A DNA stretch of 64,000 nt from Shewanella cutis (GCF_022410515.1 NZ_JACSDI010000001.1:620001-684000), one strand, 5' to 3'; numbered from the stretch's first letter, positions 11,038-21,623 are shown. Numbers and translations are program-made. Notes: generated by a model not told the origin, from the letters alone.

Positions 11038-11365
11038 TAAAATATTAAAAATACATTGGGCTTATTCTGTATTAAAAAGACATTCGCTCTCTGGATGATG
11101 TATGTAATATTATTCTAATAAACATATTGCTCATAACTTGCCAAGTTATTCTAATGCAAGTATTCCTCATCAAAATTGAAATATCTTAGGCTCACCCATA
11201 TTGTATTTATTTTAAGCATTACAATATATTAACCCGTATGTTTTAGTCCATATTTTTGACAATAAATAAACAATTAGTATGATATTCATCTTCTAAAAAA
11301 GGATGGGTAATGGAACATGCATAACTCTTTCGGGATTAACAGCTAACGTCGAAGCCACTGAAGTT
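11038..11365. other. AT-rich intergenic region upstream of the methylase operon
   Basis: About 330 bp of clearly AT-rich DNA with no credible ORF. It should contain the promoter of the zinc-protein/methylase pair on the minus strand. No defined operator or repeat was recognised before copy B begins. Confidence 0.5.
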
Positions 11366-11598
11366 CACCTCCCCTCGGAGTTGCCGCAGGGCATTTGCGT
11401 TCGTTGCGTGAGCGAGGCATGGATGCCGAGATAGCGTCAGTCGAATCAGGGACGAGCGTCTGACGCGATAGCATAAGGACGCTTAATGCCCAAGGGGCTT
11501 TCAACTCCGTTGGGGACGCCGAGGGATATCCAAAAGGGGAACAGGCGCTTTTCCCCTTTTGGTCGGGTGTGGGGTGAAGCCCCACGACTTTGACTTTG
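11366..11598 (-). repeat. Structured repeat element, copy B (right arm of an inverted pair)
   Basis: About 233 bp related to copy A in the opposite orientation. The 40 bases 11559-11598 are the exact reverse complement of 9654-9693, and 11366-11393 matches the other end of copy A with mismatches. The interior differs from copy A but is also hairpin-rich: AAAAGGGGAA/TTCCCCTTTT, and a long imperfect palindrome around 11420-11475 (TGACGCTATCTCGGCA against TGCTATCGCGTCA). An 89-codon ORF lies across it but has no RBS or family resemblance. Confidence 0.7.
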
Positions 11599-11639
11599 CT
11601 TTTAAAAACCATCGAAATCTCAAACTCGATTTGAGATAT

Positions 11640-11676
11640 AAAAAAGCCCCGCTAGTGTTAAACACTGCGGGGCTTT
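11640..11676 (-). terminator. Intrinsic terminator of dnaKJ
   Basis: AAAGCCCCGC pairs with GCGGGGCTTT, with an inner AGTGTT/AACACT extension, followed by TTTTTT on the minus strand. It lies 44 nt after the dnaJ stop codon. Confidence 0.9.
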
Positions 11677-11719
11677 ATTTATCTAGTGCGCTGCTACCGT
11701 AGCAGCACATGAAACCAAG

Positions 11720-12850
11720 TTAGCTATTTAGGTCTTGGAAGAACTTTTTCACGCCATCGAAAAAGCCTTCAGCCTTTGGGCTGTGCTTCTTTGATTCACC
11801 GGTTAAGGTCGCTTCAAACTCGCGTAATAGCTCTTTTTGATGCTCGTTAAGGTTCACCGGTGTTTCCATCACCACTTTGCAGAGCAAGTCGCCCACGGCA
11901 TGGCTGCGAACCGATTTAACCCCTTTGCCACGCAGACGGAACATACGGCCCGTTTGCGTTTCGGCGGGGATCTTCAGGCTCACTTTGCCGTCCAGTGTTG
12001 GCACTTCAATCTCGCCGCCGAGCGCCGCTTTACTGAATGAAATTGGCACTTCGCAGTAGAGGTTGTTGCCATCGCGAACAAAGATAGCATGTTCACGCAC
12101 ACTGACCTGAACGTATAAATCACCCGCTGGCGCACCAAACTCACCCGCTTCACCTTCGCCCGCTAAACGAATACGGTCGCCAGTGTCGACACCCGCAGGG
12201 ATCTTAACTGACAGTGTCTTCGTTTTCTCGACACGGCCATCGCCATGGCACTTAGTGCAAGGATCTTTAATGATCTTGCCGCGACCATGACAGGTTGGAC
12301 AAGGTTGCTGCACGGTAAAGAAACCTTGGCGCATTTGCACTTGGCCTTGACCATGACAGGTTGTACAAGTGGTCGCCGAAGTGCCTTTTTTCGCACCGCT
12401 GCCGTCACACACATCACAGCTGGCTAAGGTTGGAATACGCAGTTCTTTGGTGAGGCCTTTTACGGCTTCTTCCAGTGATAACTCTAGGTTGTAACGTAAA
12501 TCTGAGCCGCGGGTCGCTTGGCGTTGACCGCCACGACGTCCACCGCCGAAAATATCGCCAAAGACATCACCGAAAATATCACCGAAATCTCCCGCGCCAC
12601 CATAGCCACCGCCGCCGCGATTAGGATCCACACCCGCATGACCAAATTGGTCATAGGCCGCTTTCTTGTTGGCATCAGTTAGGATTTCGTAGGCTTCTTT
12701 GACTTCTTTGAAGCTCGCTTCGGCAGCTTTATCGCCAGGGTTGCGATCGGGGTGAAACTTCATCGCCAAACGCTTGTAGGCTTTTTTAATTTCACGCTCG
12801 CTGGCGTCACGGCCAACGCCTAATACTTCGTAATAATCTCGCTTTGACAT
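11720..12850 (-). CDS. dnaJ: Chaperone protein DnaJ (Hsp40)
   Basis: Co-chaperone that delivers unfolded substrates to DnaK and stimulates its ATPase. The 376 aa show a J domain (residues 1-70, with HPD in [11 protein letters not shown]), a Gly/Phe-rich linker (RGGGGYGG...[14 protein letters not shown]), and four CxxCxGxG zinc-finger repeats ([32 protein letters not shown]) at about residues 134-205. The C-terminal substrate-binding domain follows. All motifs are intact. It lies about 110 nt downstream of dnaK on the same strand, in the usual heat-shock operon, separated by a hairpin without a T-run. Confidence 0.98.
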   Translation of the reverse strand: MSKRDYYEVLGVGRDASEREIKKAYKRLAMKFHPDRNPGDKAAEASFKEVKEAYEILTDANKKAAYDQFGHAGVDPNRGGGGYGGAGDFGDIFGDVFGDIFGGGRRGGQRQATRGSDLRYNLELSLEEAVKGLTKELRIPTLASCDVCDGSGAKKGTSATTCTTCHGQGQVQMRQGFFTVQQPCPTCHGRGKIIKDPCTKCHGDGRVEKTKTLSVKIPAGVDTGDRIRLAGEGEAGEFGAPAGDLYVQVSVREHAIFVRDGNNLYCEVPISFSKAALGGEIEVPTLDGKVSLKIPAETQTGRMFRLRGKGVKSVRSHAVGDLLCKVVMETPVNLNEHQKELLREFEATLTGESKKHSPKAEGFFDGVKKFFQDLNS

Positions 12851-12882
12851 AATCTCATGCTTCTCAGCTTAAGTTGAACGAA

Positions 12883-12911
12883 CGGGCGTTAGGGTTTCCC
12901 CGTAACGCCCG
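12883..12911 (-). other. Intercistronic hairpin between dnaK and dnaJ
   Basis: CGGGCGTTA and TAACGCCCG form a strong stem with further GG/CC pairing and a small loop. There is no T-run on the minus strand, so it looks like a processing or partial-attenuation hairpin that lowers dnaJ relative to dnaK rather than a full terminator. The functional role is inference. Confidence 0.6.
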
Positions 12912-12960
12912 CCTAGAAATTAACTATTTGAAATCAATTGATTTGATTGAAAACAAATGG

Positions 12961-14880
12961 TTATTTCTTGTCGTCTTTCACTTCTTCAAATTCAGCATCG
13001 ACAACGTCATCGGCAGTCGCGTTAGACTGTTTAGCAGCACCTTCTTGTGCGCCGCCTTGAGTTTGAGCTTTAGCCTGAGCGATTTCCATCAGCTTAGCAG
13101 ACGCTTCAATCAGCGCTTGAGTCGCTTTTTCAATGGCTTCTTTGTCATTGCCTTTTACGGCAGTTTCAACCGCGCTCATTGCCGCTTCAATCTTCGCTTT
13201 GTCTTCGCTTGGCAGTGCATCGCCCGCTTCTTCAACTTGTTTCTTAGTTGCGTGAACTAAGCCGTCAGCTTGGTTGCGAGATTGCACTAGCTCTTCAAAC
13301 TTCTTGTCTTCTTCAGCATGAGCTTCAGCGTCACGTACCATTTGCGCCACTTCTTCTTCGCTTAAGCCAGAAGATGCTTTGATGGTGATGTTTTGTTTCT
13401 TACCGGTTTTCTTATCGGTTGCAGAAACATGCAGAATACCGTCAGCGTCGATATCGAACATCACTTCAATTTGTGGCATGCCACGTGGTGCAGGCTCAAT
13501 ACCATCTAAGTTAAATTGACCTAATGACTTGTTCGCGCTTGCTTGCTTACGCTCACCTTGCAGTACGTGAATAGTTACTGCACTTTGGTTGTCATCGGCT
13601 GTTGAGAACACTTGCTGTGCCTTAGTCGGAATAGTGGTGTTTTTCTCAATCAGCTTGGTCATTACGCTGCCCATGGTTTCGATACCCAGAGACAGTGGTG
13701 TTACGTCTAACAGCAGAACGTCTTTCACGTCGCCTGACAGTACGCCCGCTTGAATCGCAGCACCTACGGCTACCGCTTCGTCTGGGTTTACGTCTTTACG
13801 AGGTTCTTTACCGAAGAAGTTAGTCACTGCTTCTTGAACCTTAGGCATACGGGTTTGACCGCCCACTAAAATCACTTCGTTAATGTCTGATACTGATAAG
13901 TCAGCGTCAGCCAGAGCCACTTTTAATGGCTCTAAAGTACGAATGATTAAGTCTTCAACCAGTGACTCTAACTTAGCACGGGTGATTTTTACCACTAAGT
14001 GCTTAGGACCTGTCGCATCTGCCGTGATGTATGGCAGGTTAACTTCAGTTTGGTTAGTGCTTGAAAGCTCAATCTTCGCCTTTTCAGCCGCTTCTTTCAG
14101 ACGTTGCATTGCTAATGGATCTTTACGCAGATCTAAGCCTTGCTCTTTCTTGAATTCGTCAGCTAAGTAGTTGATTAAACGGTTGTCAAAGTCTTCACCA
14201 CCTAAGTGGGTGTCACCGTTAGTCGCTAATACTTCGAAGGTTTGGTCGCCGTCGTTGCTGTCGATTTCGATGATAGAGATATCGAATGTACCACCACCTA
14301 AGTCGTACACTGCAACGATGTTGTCGCCTTGCTTCTTGTCGATACCATAAGCTAGTGCTGCAGCCGTTGGTTCGTTGATAATACGTTTAACTTCAAGACC
14401 CGCGATGCGACCCGCATCTTTAGTGGCTTGACGTTGTGAATCGTTAAAGTATGCAGGAACGGTAATTACCGCTTCTGTCACTTCTTCACCTAAGAAGTCT
14501 TCTGCTGTTTTCTTCATCTTTTTCAAGATTTCAGCAGAAACCTGTGGTGGAGCCATTTTGTTGCCACGTGATTCAACCCAAGCATCACCGTTGTCAGCTT
14601 GGATAATTTTGAATGGCATGATGTTCACGTCACGTTGAACTTCGTCATCTTTGAAGCGACGACCGATCAAACGCTTGATCGCAAAGAATGTGTTATTTGG
14701 GTTTGTTACAGCTTGGCGTTTTGCAGGCTGACCCACGATGGTCTCATCGTCGGTGTAGGCGATGATAGACGGTGTAGTACGATCGCCTTCAGCATTCTCT
14801 AATACGCGAGCTTTGCCACCATCGAGGACAGCTACACAAGAGTTTGTTGTGCCTAAGTCGATACCAATAATTTTACCCAT
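12961..14880 (-). CDS. dnaK: Chaperone protein DnaK (Hsp70)
   Basis: ATP-driven Hsp70 chaperone of 639 aa. It opens with [17 protein letters not shown] (phosphate loop), has [14 protein letters not shown] near 200, [12 protein letters not shown] near 340, and the substrate-binding domain from about 390 ([17 protein letters not shown]). The lid ends in the acidic tail [17 protein letters not shown], the normal DnaK terminus. GGAGG lies directly upstream of the ATG. A perfect-looking sigma-32 promoter lies 50-80 nt further upstream. First gene of the dnaKJ operon; grpE is not nearby, as is common. Confidence 0.99.
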   Translation of the reverse strand: MGKIIGIDLGTTNSCVAVLDGGKARVLENAEGDRTTPSIIAYTDDETIVGQPAKRQAVTNPNNTFFAIKRLIGRRFKDDEVQRDVNIMPFKIIQADNGDAWVESRGNKMAPPQVSAEILKKMKKTAEDFLGEEVTEAVITVPAYFNDSQRQATKDAGRIAGLEVKRIINEPTAAALAYGIDKKQGDNIVAVYDLGGGTFDISIIEIDSNDGDQTFEVLATNGDTHLGGEDFDNRLINYLADEFKKEQGLDLRKDPLAMQRLKEAAEKAKIELSSTNQTEVNLPYITADATGPKHLVVKITRAKLESLVEDLIIRTLEPLKVALADADLSVSDINEVILVGGQTRMPKVQEAVTNFFGKEPRKDVNPDEAVAVGAAIQAGVLSGDVKDVLLLDVTPLSLGIETMGSVMTKLIEKNTTIPTKAQQVFSTADDNQSAVTIHVLQGERKQASANKSLGQFNLDGIEPAPRGMPQIEVMFDIDADGILHVSATDKKTGKKQNITIKASSGLSEEEVAQMVRDAEAHAEEDKKFEELVQSRNQADGLVHATKKQVEEAGDALPSEDKAKIEAAMSAVETAVKGNDKEAIEKATQALIEASAKLMEIAQAKAQTQGGAQEGAAKQSNATADDVVDAEFEEVKDDKK

Positions 14881-14929
14881 GAGGTCCTCCGAAAAATTTC
14901 TGTCAAACTAAATTAATAAGTTGGTTTAG

Positions 14930-14957
14930 ATATGGGGCCGGACGCATTTTTTTCAAG
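14930..14957 (-). promoter_or_regulatory. Sigma-32 (heat-shock) promoter of dnaKJ
   Basis: On the minus strand, CTTGAAA (plus 14957-14951) is followed after 13 nt by CCCCATAT (plus 14937-14930). This matches the RpoH consensus CTTGAAA-N13-14-CCCCATnT. It sits 50 nt upstream of the dnaK start. Confidence 0.9.
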
Positions 14958-15188
14958 TCCACGGTGCCTATTAACTATCATCACCGCTGGCCACTTTCTT
15001 TGCCTTAACACCTATATTGGGACAGGGAATTTAATTACAAGGGCCAATCAAAAAATTTTCTGATTTATCCTGCCTGCACACCAAAATGTATAAAATATGC
15101 AAAATAACAAAATCCGCTTGATTATCAGTAATAGCTGTTATTCAATCTGCGCTCAATAAGTGGATGTTTAAGCGTATAAGGTAATAGT
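14958..15188. other. Divergent intergenic region dnaK / DMT transporter
   Basis: Apart from the dnaK promoter, this stretch must hold the promoter of the rightward transporter gene. I see AT-rich DNA around 15080-15130 but no clear boxes, repeats or small ORF. Confidence 0.4.
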
Positions 15189-16109
15189 GTGAAATCTTCG
15201 AATTTGGCGTATGTGTTCGGTATGGCTGCAGTATTTCTCTGGTCGACGGTGGCAACTGCATTTAAGATTGCCCTTGGATTTTACACACCGCTACAACTGG
15301 TGTTTGTAGCAGTACTCACCTCTATCGTTGCCCTTGGCACCATCCTCGCTTGGCAAAAAAAACTTCCTCTACTTAAAGTACAACTGTTACGCCGTCCGAC
15401 TTTTTATCTGGTCACAGGGCTGATTAATCCGTTTCTCTATTATGTTGTGCTGTTTAAAGCTTATTCACTCTTGCCCGCGCAGCAGGCACTCTCGCTTAAT
15501 TACACTTGGGCAGTATTGCTGCCATTGTTGGCGGCGCCGCTGCTGAAACAACATTTACGTAAGAGCGATATGATTGCAGCTCTTATCGCCTATTCAGGGG
15601 TATTTATTATCGCCACCGGCGGCGATGTCAGCGGTTTTCGCTTCGATAGTCCACTCGGAATTGCTCTTGCATTAACTAGCACCTTGCTCTGGTGCCTATA
15701 TTGGATTGTGAACACCAAAGATCAAGGCGACCCCGTCGTCAGCCTGCTATTAAGCTTTTTAATCGGTTTACCCTTTATTAGCATCACGCTGTTACTGACC
15801 GATGCGCTCCCTAGCTTTAGTATTAAGGCCATGATGGCAGGCATGTATGTCGGCTTATTTGAAATGGGGATTACCTTTGTACTCTGGTTGATGGCGCTTA
15901 AAACCGCGACTCGCACGGCCAATATCAGTACCTTAGTATTTTTATCGCCAGTAATGTCGATTGGTTTTATCGCTTGGATTTTGCAAGAGACCATCGCGAC
16001 AGCAACCTACATTGGCCTAGGTTTTATTTTGTCAGGGATGATGTTACAGCAGTTATTACCGCGCTATTTGGAACGAAAAACCAAACCGAATGCCAAGCTT
16101 ACGAATTAG
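15189..16109 (+). CDS. EamA/DMT-family transporter
   Basis: A 306-aa integral membrane protein with about ten hydrophobic segments in two homologous halves of five, the drug/metabolite transporter plan. The first half contains FLWSTVATAFKIAL and LNYTWAVLLPLLAAPLL; the second contains TLVFLSPVMSIGFIAWILQE, the signature-like EamA end. It starts with GTG. Substrate unknown; relatives export amino acids or metabolites. It is transcribed rightward, divergent from dnaK, and followed by ybaK after 140 nt without a clear terminator, so partial co-transcription is possible. Confidence 0.85.
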   Translation: MKSSNLAYVFGMAAVFLWSTVATAFKIALGFYTPLQLVFVAVLTSIVALGTILAWQKKLPLLKVQLLRRPTFYLVTGLINPFLYYVVLFKAYSLLPAQQALSLNYTWAVLLPLLAAPLLKQHLRKSDMIAALIAYSGVFIIATGGDVSGFRFDSPLGIALALTSTLLWCLYWIVNTKDQGDPVVSLLLSFLIGLPFISITLLLTDALPSFSIKAMMAGMYVGLFEMGITFVLWLMALKTATRTANISTLVFLSPVMSIGFIAWILQETIATATYIGLGFILSGMMLQQLLPRYLERKTKPNAKLTN

Positions 16110-16250
16110 TCACAGATACCGAGTATCAAAACGAGTATCGATAATTTTAAGCGCAAGCTAACATTTTAAAACTGAGTAAAGGGCTATTATGGCAGACTTT
16201 TATTGCCCCTAGACTTTTATTGCACCTAATTGGGGCGCGAGGATAAGAGC

Positions 16251-16727
16251 ATGACACCAGCCGTACAAATGGCAAAGAAAGCCAAAATCCCCTTTGAAAT
16301 TTTAGAATACAGTCACGATCCACACTGTGCCGCTTATGGCGAAGAAGCCGCCAATGCTTTGGGGCTTGCTCCTACGCAGGTCTTTAAAACTTTACTGGTC
16401 GCAACCGATAAAGCCCATGCCCCCCTTGCGGTTGCGCTCGTTCCCGTTGATCATCAACTCAATTTAAAAGCCGTTGCCAAATGTTTAGGCCAGAAAAAAC
16501 TGCAGATGGCCGACGCTGATTTAGCTCAAAAATCTTCAGGCTATTTAGTGGGAGGGATCAGCCCATTAGCGCAAAAAAAGCTGCTGCCAACGATCATTGA
16601 TGAAAGTGCAAAGCAATTTGACAAAATCTATGTCAGCGCAGGCCGCCGTGGGCTTGAGATATGTCTCGCAGCAAATAACTTAGCGAAATTGTGCCGCGGC
16701 TCATTTGCGGATATTAAAACGCTTTAG
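16251..16727 (+). CDS. ybaK: Cys-tRNA(Pro) deacylase YbaK
   Basis: Trans-editing enzyme that hydrolyses Cys-tRNA(Pro) mischarged by prolyl-tRNA synthetase. The 158-aa product carries the YbaK/ProX fold: EILEYSHDPHCAAYGEEAA near the N-terminus, QVFKTLLVA, ALVPVDHQLNLKAVAK with the conserved Lys, and a GYLVGGISPLAQKK loop. I chose the ATG at 16251 because it gives the family length; a TTG 21 nt upstream is in frame but less likely. Confidence 0.92.
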   Translation: MTPAVQMAKKAKIPFEILEYSHDPHCAAYGEEAANALGLAPTQVFKTLLVATDKAHAPLAVALVPVDHQLNLKAVAKCLGQKKLQMADADLAQKSSGYLVGGISPLAQKKLLPTIIDESAKQFDKIYVSAGRRGLEICLAANNLAKLCRGSFADIKTL

Positions 16728-16837
16728 CCTACAAAGGTCAGTCAAATTCTTTTAAACACTAACCATAAAAGTCATTGAAAAACATGTCTTAAACGTCTAT
16801 AAATTAAACAATAAATTGAGTGACTAAGGACAGTCAT

Positions 16838-17140
16838 ATGCAAAAATCAACCCATTGGAATCAAGAAGATGGCATCAGCCCTATCAGTTGGGTTGCCATG
16901 CTAGTGTGTATCGCACTTTTTATCTACGAGCATTTTTGGGGGAATGGTTTTACCACCATGGTGGTGATGCTTTATTGCAGCTTTTTACTCCCCTCGGTTT
17001 TACTGACCCGCAAAGTACAAGAGAAGTATTTTCTCTATACCTTGGAATATATCAGGCCCTTTCGCACATTTACTACGGTGATGTCAGTCGCTTTTGTATG
17101 TTTATGGTTGATTGCTACTTATACCCCGCTTATCCATTAA
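16838..17140 (+). CDS. Small inner-membrane protein of unknown function
   Basis: A 100-aa protein begun at the ATG at 16838 with AAGGA upstream; an in-frame GTG at 16820 is possible. Three hydrophobic stretches near residues 17-34, 40-57 and 80-97 suggest three membrane spans, with a charged loop RKVQEKYFLYTLEYIRPF between the second and third. I recognise no family. It lies between ybaK and the convergent proBA operon and shares a bidirectional terminator with it. Confidence 0.7.
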   Translation: MQKSTHWNQEDGISPISWVAMLVCIALFIYEHFWGNGFTTMVVMLYCSFLLPSVLLTRKVQEKYFLYTLEYIRPFRTFTTVMSVAFVCLWLIATYTPLIH

Positions 17141-17160
17141 GATAAAAAAACTTACCCATA

Positions 17161-17187
17161 AAAAAGCCGCTATTTCAGCGGCTTTTT
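17161..17187. terminator. Bidirectional terminator between the membrane-protein gene and proA
   Basis: AAAAAGCCGCT pairs with AGCGGCTTTTT around a short loop, giving T-runs on both strands, between convergent genes. Confidence 0.88.
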
Positions 17188-17202
17188 AGTACACCAATCA
17201 CA

Positions 17203-18480
17203 CTATGCACGACTCGTATAATCACCCCATGCCAGCCACTTGTAAGTGGTGAGTGCCTCTAGCCCCATTGGACCACGGGCATGGAGTTTTTGCGTGCTGA
17301 CCGCCACCTCGGCACCAAGGCCAAATTGGCCGCCATCGGTAAAGCGGGTACTCGCATTCACATACACAGCTGCCGAATTCACCTCATTCATAAAATGCGT
17401 TGCGGCATGGATATCATCGGTCAAAATCGCCTCGGAATGCCCGCTAGAATAGCGGCGAATATGGGCAATCGCCGCATCCATATCGCTCACCACTTTAATG
17501 CCTAAGGTCAAAGATAACCATTCGGTCGCAAAGCTTTGCTCGGTTGCCAGATCAATATCAAATCCCAGCCCATCGAGTAGCGCATGGCTCTGTTCACAGA
17601 CGGAAAAACGCACGCCTAAACAGTGTAAGTATTCGACAATTTGCGGCACAAAATTCGCGGCAATGGTTTTATCCACCAACAAGGTATCCAGCGCATTACA
17701 CACAGTCGGACGTTGCACTTTAGCGTTAGCAATCACCTCAAGCGCCCGCTCAAGATTAGCGGCTTTATCCACATATAAATGGCAAATACCAATACCACCT
17801 AAGATCACCGGAATAGTGGCTTGCTCGGCGCAAAGGCGCTGCAGGGCTTGCCCGCCACGGGGGACGATCATATCAACATATTGATCGAGCTTGAGCAGGC
17901 CTGTCACTAGCGCCCTATCCGGAGAATCAATCAATTGCACCGCATCAACAGGCAGACCTTGGCTCGCGATAGCGCCACGGATCACTTCGCTTATCAGTTT
18001 GTTGGATTCGAGGGTTTCTTTGCCACCACGTAAAATCACCGCGTTACCGGTTTTGAGTGCCAGCACCGCAATATCGACGGTCACATTCGGGCGCGCTTCG
18101 TAAATGACTCCTATCACCCCTAGCGGTACGCGGCGGCGCGTGAGCCTTAAGCCGTTCTCTAATACGCGGCTACCAAACTCTTCGCCAACGGGATCGGCAA
18201 GACGAACCACATCGCTGATATCGCCGATGATTCCCGCCAGACGTGACTCGTTTAGCAACAGGCGATCGATCATGGCGTCATTCAAGCCCTCGGCTTTCGC
18301 CGCCACCACATCCTTGGCATTGGCCGCGAGGATTGCCTGGGTGTTTTCCGTCAGCGCATCGGCAATCGCGTCAAGCAAATCGGCCTTTTGGCTCGCTGTT
18401 AGGTTGGCCAAGGCATAACTCGCCTGTTTGGCATTATGACCAAGTTGTTGTAAATATTGCGCTTGATTAATTTGACTCAA
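17203..18480 (-). CDS. proA: Gamma-glutamyl phosphate reductase
   Basis: Second enzyme of proline synthesis; NADPH reduction of gamma-glutamyl phosphate to glutamate semialdehyde. The 425 aa show the aldehyde-dehydrogenase fold: [16 protein letters not shown] near 121-136, [10 protein letters not shown] near 146, and the catalytic Cys261 in [16 protein letters not shown]. The C-terminal [28 protein letters not shown] segment is typical of ProA. It starts 12 nt after the proB stop codon, so the two form a proBA operon. All catalytic residues are present. Confidence 0.97.
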   Translation of the reverse strand: MSQINQAQYLQQLGHNAKQASYALANLTASQKADLLDAIADALTENTQAILAANAKDVVAAKAEGLNDAMIDRLLLNESRLAGIIGDISDVVRLADPVGEEFGSRVLENGLRLTRRRVPLGVIGVIYEARPNVTVDIAVLALKTGNAVILRGGKETLESNKLISEVIRGAIASQGLPVDAVQLIDSPDRALVTGLLKLDQYVDMIVPRGGQALQRLCAEQATIPVILGGIGICHLYVDKAANLERALEVIANAKVQRPTVCNALDTLLVDKTIAANFVPQIVEYLHCLGVRFSVCEQSHALLDGLGFDIDLATEQSFATEWLSLTLGIKVVSDMDAAIAHIRRYSSGHSEAILTDDIHAATHFMNEVNSAAVYVNASTRFTDGGQFGLGAEVAVSTQKLHARGPMGLEALTTYKWLAWGDYTSRA

Positions 18481-18492
18481 AACAGACCTCGC

Positions 18493-19611
18493 TTATAAGA
18501 CGACCATATCGTTACGGTGGACAATTGCGTCACCATAATCGTAACCGAGCACAGACTCGATTTCGTCGGAATGTTTACCCGCAATCAACCCTAGCGCCTC
18601 ACCACAGTAACGGGTTATGCCTCTGGCAATAATTTTGCCATTTTGGTCAACTAATTGCAGAGTTGCACCCCGTTCAAACTCTCCTTTGACGCCAATAATG
18701 CCCTTCGATAACAAGCTGCGACCTTTTTCAGTGACGGCTTTAACCGCCCCAGCATCGAGTACCAGTGAACCTTGGGCCGCAGGCCCCGCTAAAATCCACT
18801 GTTTGCGGCTTTCTAATGGGTTTTCGATGGCGCTAAAATGGGTGCCAATGGATTCTTTGGCAACAACTTTCTTAATCACATCAGGATGATGACCCGAGGC
18901 AATCACCACCTCAATTCCCGCGCGGCGAGCAATATCGGCCGCTTCGAGCTTAGTCGACATGCCGCCCGTTCCTAACCCAGAAACCGAACCACCCGCTAAC
19001 AGGCGCAGGCTATCATCAATTTTCTCGACCTGAGAAATCAGTTTGGCATTTGGGTGGGTACGCGGATCGGCATCGAATAAGCCCTTTTGATCCGTCAGTA
19101 GGATCAATAGATCAGCATCACATAGCAACGCCGCACGCGCTGACAAATTATCGTTGTCGCCCACTTTGATTTCGTTAGTCGCAACCGCATCGTTTTCATT
19201 GATGATGGGGATAATATTGTGTGCCAGTAACGCATTAAGCGTATCGCGGGCATTCAAATACCGCTCTCTATCGTGTAAATCGGCGCGGGTCAGCAGCAAT
19301 TGCCCCACATGCAAACCGTAGATACTAAAGAGTTGCGACCAAGCGAGAATAAGCTGGCTTTGCCCGACAGCGGCTAACAATTGCTTATTGGCCATAGTGT
19401 CGGGCAATACCGGGTATTGGAGATGTTCGCGTCCTGCGGCAATTGCCCCAGAAGTACATAATACGACTTCGACCCCTGATCTCATCAGTGCGGCCATTTG
19501 ACGAGCAAGCTCAACCATATGGGCTTTATCTAGCTGTTTACTGCCAGAAGTCAGCACACTCGTCCCCAACTTCACTACCACGCGGCGATACGCAATCTCA
19601 CTTAAATTCAT
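18493..19611 (-). CDS. proB: Glutamate 5-kinase
   Basis: First enzyme of proline synthesis; phosphorylates glutamate and is feedback-inhibited by proline. The 372 aa contain the amino acid kinase domain ([11 protein letters not shown] near residue 11, [13 protein letters not shown] near 53, PIINENDAV near 136, [15 protein letters not shown] near 148, [19 protein letters not shown] near 215). A C-terminal PUA domain runs from about 280 to the end ([13 protein letters not shown]...[15 protein letters not shown]). It leads the proBA operon; the full PUA-containing form is as in enterobacteria. Confidence 0.97.
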   Translation of the reverse strand: MNLSEIAYRRVVVKLGTSVLTSGSKQLDKAHMVELARQMAALMRSGVEVVLCTSGAIAAGREHLQYPVLPDTMANKQLLAAVGQSQLILAWSQLFSIYGLHVGQLLLTRADLHDRERYLNARDTLNALLAHNIIPIINENDAVATNEIKVGDNDNLSARAALLCDADLLILLTDQKGLFDADPRTHPNAKLISQVEKIDDSLRLLAGGSVSGLGTGGMSTKLEAADIARRAGIEVVIASGHHPDVIKKVVAKESIGTHFSAIENPLESRKQWILAGPAAQGSLVLDAGAVKAVTEKGRSLLSKGIIGVKGEFERGATLQLVDQNGKIIARGITRYCGEALGLIAGKHSDEIESVLGYDYGDAIVHRNDMVVL

Positions 19612-19724
19612 TATTCATTTGTAGAAAATAACCGGACAATCCTTATACCTAATCCGCTAGGTAATTGGTAGTAAGTGGGCAGGATGTTGGTAGAAATTTT
19701 CAATTCTGCTTGGGATCGCGCATT

Positions 19725-19752
19725 AAAAAGGGCCATCAATTAGATGACCCTC
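19725..19752 (-). terminator. Intrinsic terminator of the purine-type permease gene
   Basis: GGGTCATC pairs with GATGGCCC around AATTA on the minus strand, followed by TTTTTAAT. It lies 36 nt past the permease stop codon. Confidence 0.75.
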
Positions 19753-19787
19753 AACAAATGGTTTACCTGAGTGGTGACCACTGAATA

Positions 19788-21077
19788 TCAAGCGTAAATA
19801 AATTTCGCAACAAACATTGCAGCTAACACCAACACACCGATATTTAAATCACTAAAACGCCCCGTTAATAGCTTAATGGCAGCATAGGAAATAATCCCCA
19901 GCGCAATCCCAGTGGCAATAGAGAAAGTCAGCGGCATTAAAATACAAACAATAACGACAGGAGCGGCTTCAGTTAAGTCTTCCCATTCCACATGAACCAG
20001 CCCAGACATCATCAGAATGGCGACATAAAACAGCGTACCTGCCGTCGCATAGGCAGGGATCATTCCTGCTAAAGGCGATACAAATAATGCCAAAATAAAC
20101 AGCAAGCCAACCACTACAGCCGTTAAACCCGTACGGCCACCAGCGCTCACACCTGCCGTACTCTCGATATAACTTGTGGTTGTCGAGGTTCCCAAGGCAG
20201 CACCAGCAATTGTCGCTAAACTATCGGCAGTTAAGGCACGATTTAATCGAGGTAAACGGTTATTTTCATCAAGGAAGCCACCGCGCTGTGCCACCGCAAC
20301 TAAAGTGCCAGAGGTATCAAATAAATCCACAAATAGGAAGGCAAACACCACAGACAGCATTGTCACTTCAAATACTTGGGATAAATCCATCTGCATAAAA
20401 GTGGGTGCTATCGAAGGTGGCATGGACACAATGCCGTTGTATTGCACATCGCCAAACAGCAATCCAAGCCCAGTGATAATCAAAATGCTTAAAATCACCG
20501 CTGACTTCATACCACGTTGCACCATGGCAATGATTAAGAAGAAACCTAATACGGCCATCACAGCGGGGAACGCAGTGATATCGCCCATCGTCACTAAAGT
20601 AGCAGGACTTGCCACCACAATACCCGCACTTTTGAGACCGATCAGCGCCAAGAACAAGCCAATACCCGCAGCAATGCCAATACGCAGCGACATGGGAATA
20701 CTGTTAACAATCCACTCGCGAATACGTACTAAGGATAAAATTAAAAAACAAATGCCCGATAAGAACACCGCACCAAGCGCAGTTTCCCAGCTGTAACCCA
20801 TTTCACCAACAACTGTATAGGTAAAAAAGGCATTCAGCCCCATACCAGGGGCAAGCGCGATAGGATAGTTCGCCATTAAGCCCATCACGATACACCCCAC
20901 GGCCGCCGCTAAACAGGTAGCCACAAACACGGCGCCATGATCCATACCCGCATCGGCTAACATCATTGGATTAACAAAAATGATGTAGGCCATCGTCATA
21001 AATGTTGTCAAACCTGCCATCGCTTCCTGCTTGAGGCTCGTTTGATTTTGTTTCAGTTTGAACAGCTTTTCTAACAT
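19788..21077 (-). CDS. NCS2/AzgA-type purine (adenine/guanine/hypoxanthine) permease
   Basis: A 429-aa polytopic membrane protein. It shows the AzgA-type N-terminus (EAMAGLTTFMTMAYIIFVNPMML) and the conserved substrate-binding block ALTADSLATIAGAALGTSTTTSYIES, followed by GRTGLTAVVVGLLF. This is the adenine/guanine/hypoxanthine branch rather than the uracil/xanthine UraA branch. Proton-coupled uptake is the expected role. A TATAAT at plus 21156-21161 (minus strand TATAAT) may be its -10 box. I checked the leader for the purine riboswitch core and did not find it. No PurR box was recognised. Confidence 0.9.
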   Translation of the reverse strand: MLEKLFKLKQNQTSLKQEAMAGLTTFMTMAYIIFVNPMMLADAGMDHGAVFVATCLAAAVGCIVMGLMANYPIALAPGMGLNAFFTYTVVGEMGYSWETALGAVFLSGICFLILSLVRIREWIVNSIPMSLRIGIAAGIGLFLALIGLKSAGIVVASPATLVTMGDITAFPAVMAVLGFFLIIAMVQRGMKSAVILSILIITGLGLLFGDVQYNGIVSMPPSIAPTFMQMDLSQVFEVTMLSVVFAFLFVDLFDTSGTLVAVAQRGGFLDENNRLPRLNRALTADSLATIAGAALGTSTTTSYIESTAGVSAGGRTGLTAVVVGLLFILALFVSPLAGMIPAYATAGTLFYVAILMMSGLVHVEWEDLTEAAPVVIVCILMPLTFSIATGIALGIISYAAIKLLTGRFSDLNIGVLVLAAMFVAKFIYA

Positions 21078-21161
21078 GGAACTGGGTTCCTTTTATTTTA
21101 AGTAGGTAGGGTCTAACCATGTAAACACTATGTAGCAATGTGTTGTTCGCAGGCGATTATA

Positions 21162-21433
21162 GGGAGTTTGTGCTGGTCAGGCCAGAAAATTGAGAGCAGC
21201 ATTATTGATATAAATCGCTAAACAGAACAAAAAAACACCGCAAGCAATCACCTTTCAAAACTGCTATGGAAAAGGTTAATAAGCGAGTTAGCTGGACAGG
21301 AAGGGACAGCATCGACCTAAAGTTAAAAGCATATTGTTTTTTAAGCGAAATAATCTAGATGAATAATGCAGTCACAAGACAACAATGTGATAGCTGAAAT
21401 TGATAAATTTCTCTCGCGAGATAAAAAATAGCT
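21162..21433. other. Non-coding stretch between the permease promoter and the upstream terminator
   Basis: About 270 bp with no credible ORF on either strand and no strong repeat. It separates the small transcription unit ending at 21434 from the purine-type permease gene. Nothing more can be supported. Confidence 0.4.
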
Positions 21434-21460
21434 AAAAAAAAGCCTGCTCAATGAGCAGGC
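21434..21460 (-). terminator. Intrinsic terminator of the unassigned small transcription unit
   Basis: On the minus strand GCCTGCTCA and TGAGCAGGC form a 9-bp stem with a one-base centre, followed by TTTTTTTT. There is no annotated-type gene immediately upstream of it; it ends the transcript that begins near 21893. Confidence 0.88.
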
Positions 21461-21623
21461 AAGACATGTTTCAAGCGTCCCTTTCGGGGAAGTACATTAC
21501 CGCGCTAGCGGGAAAAACCTGGCATACCCATGCAAAAACACCGATATGCTACTTGAGTCTAAACACGCCCAAAAAGGCGATACAAAGGTTGATGGATGAT
21601 GGAAACTAGGTTTAAAGGGATAG

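Noticed and set aside
11343..11612. 89-codon ORF across repeat copy B
   Set aside because: Composition and position follow the repeat; there is no RBS and no counterpart in copy A.
21078..21200. Possible purine riboswitch before the AzgA-type permease
   Set aside because: A TATAAT-C start resembles the 5' arm, but the conserved loops and the closing arm of the purine aptamer are not present.
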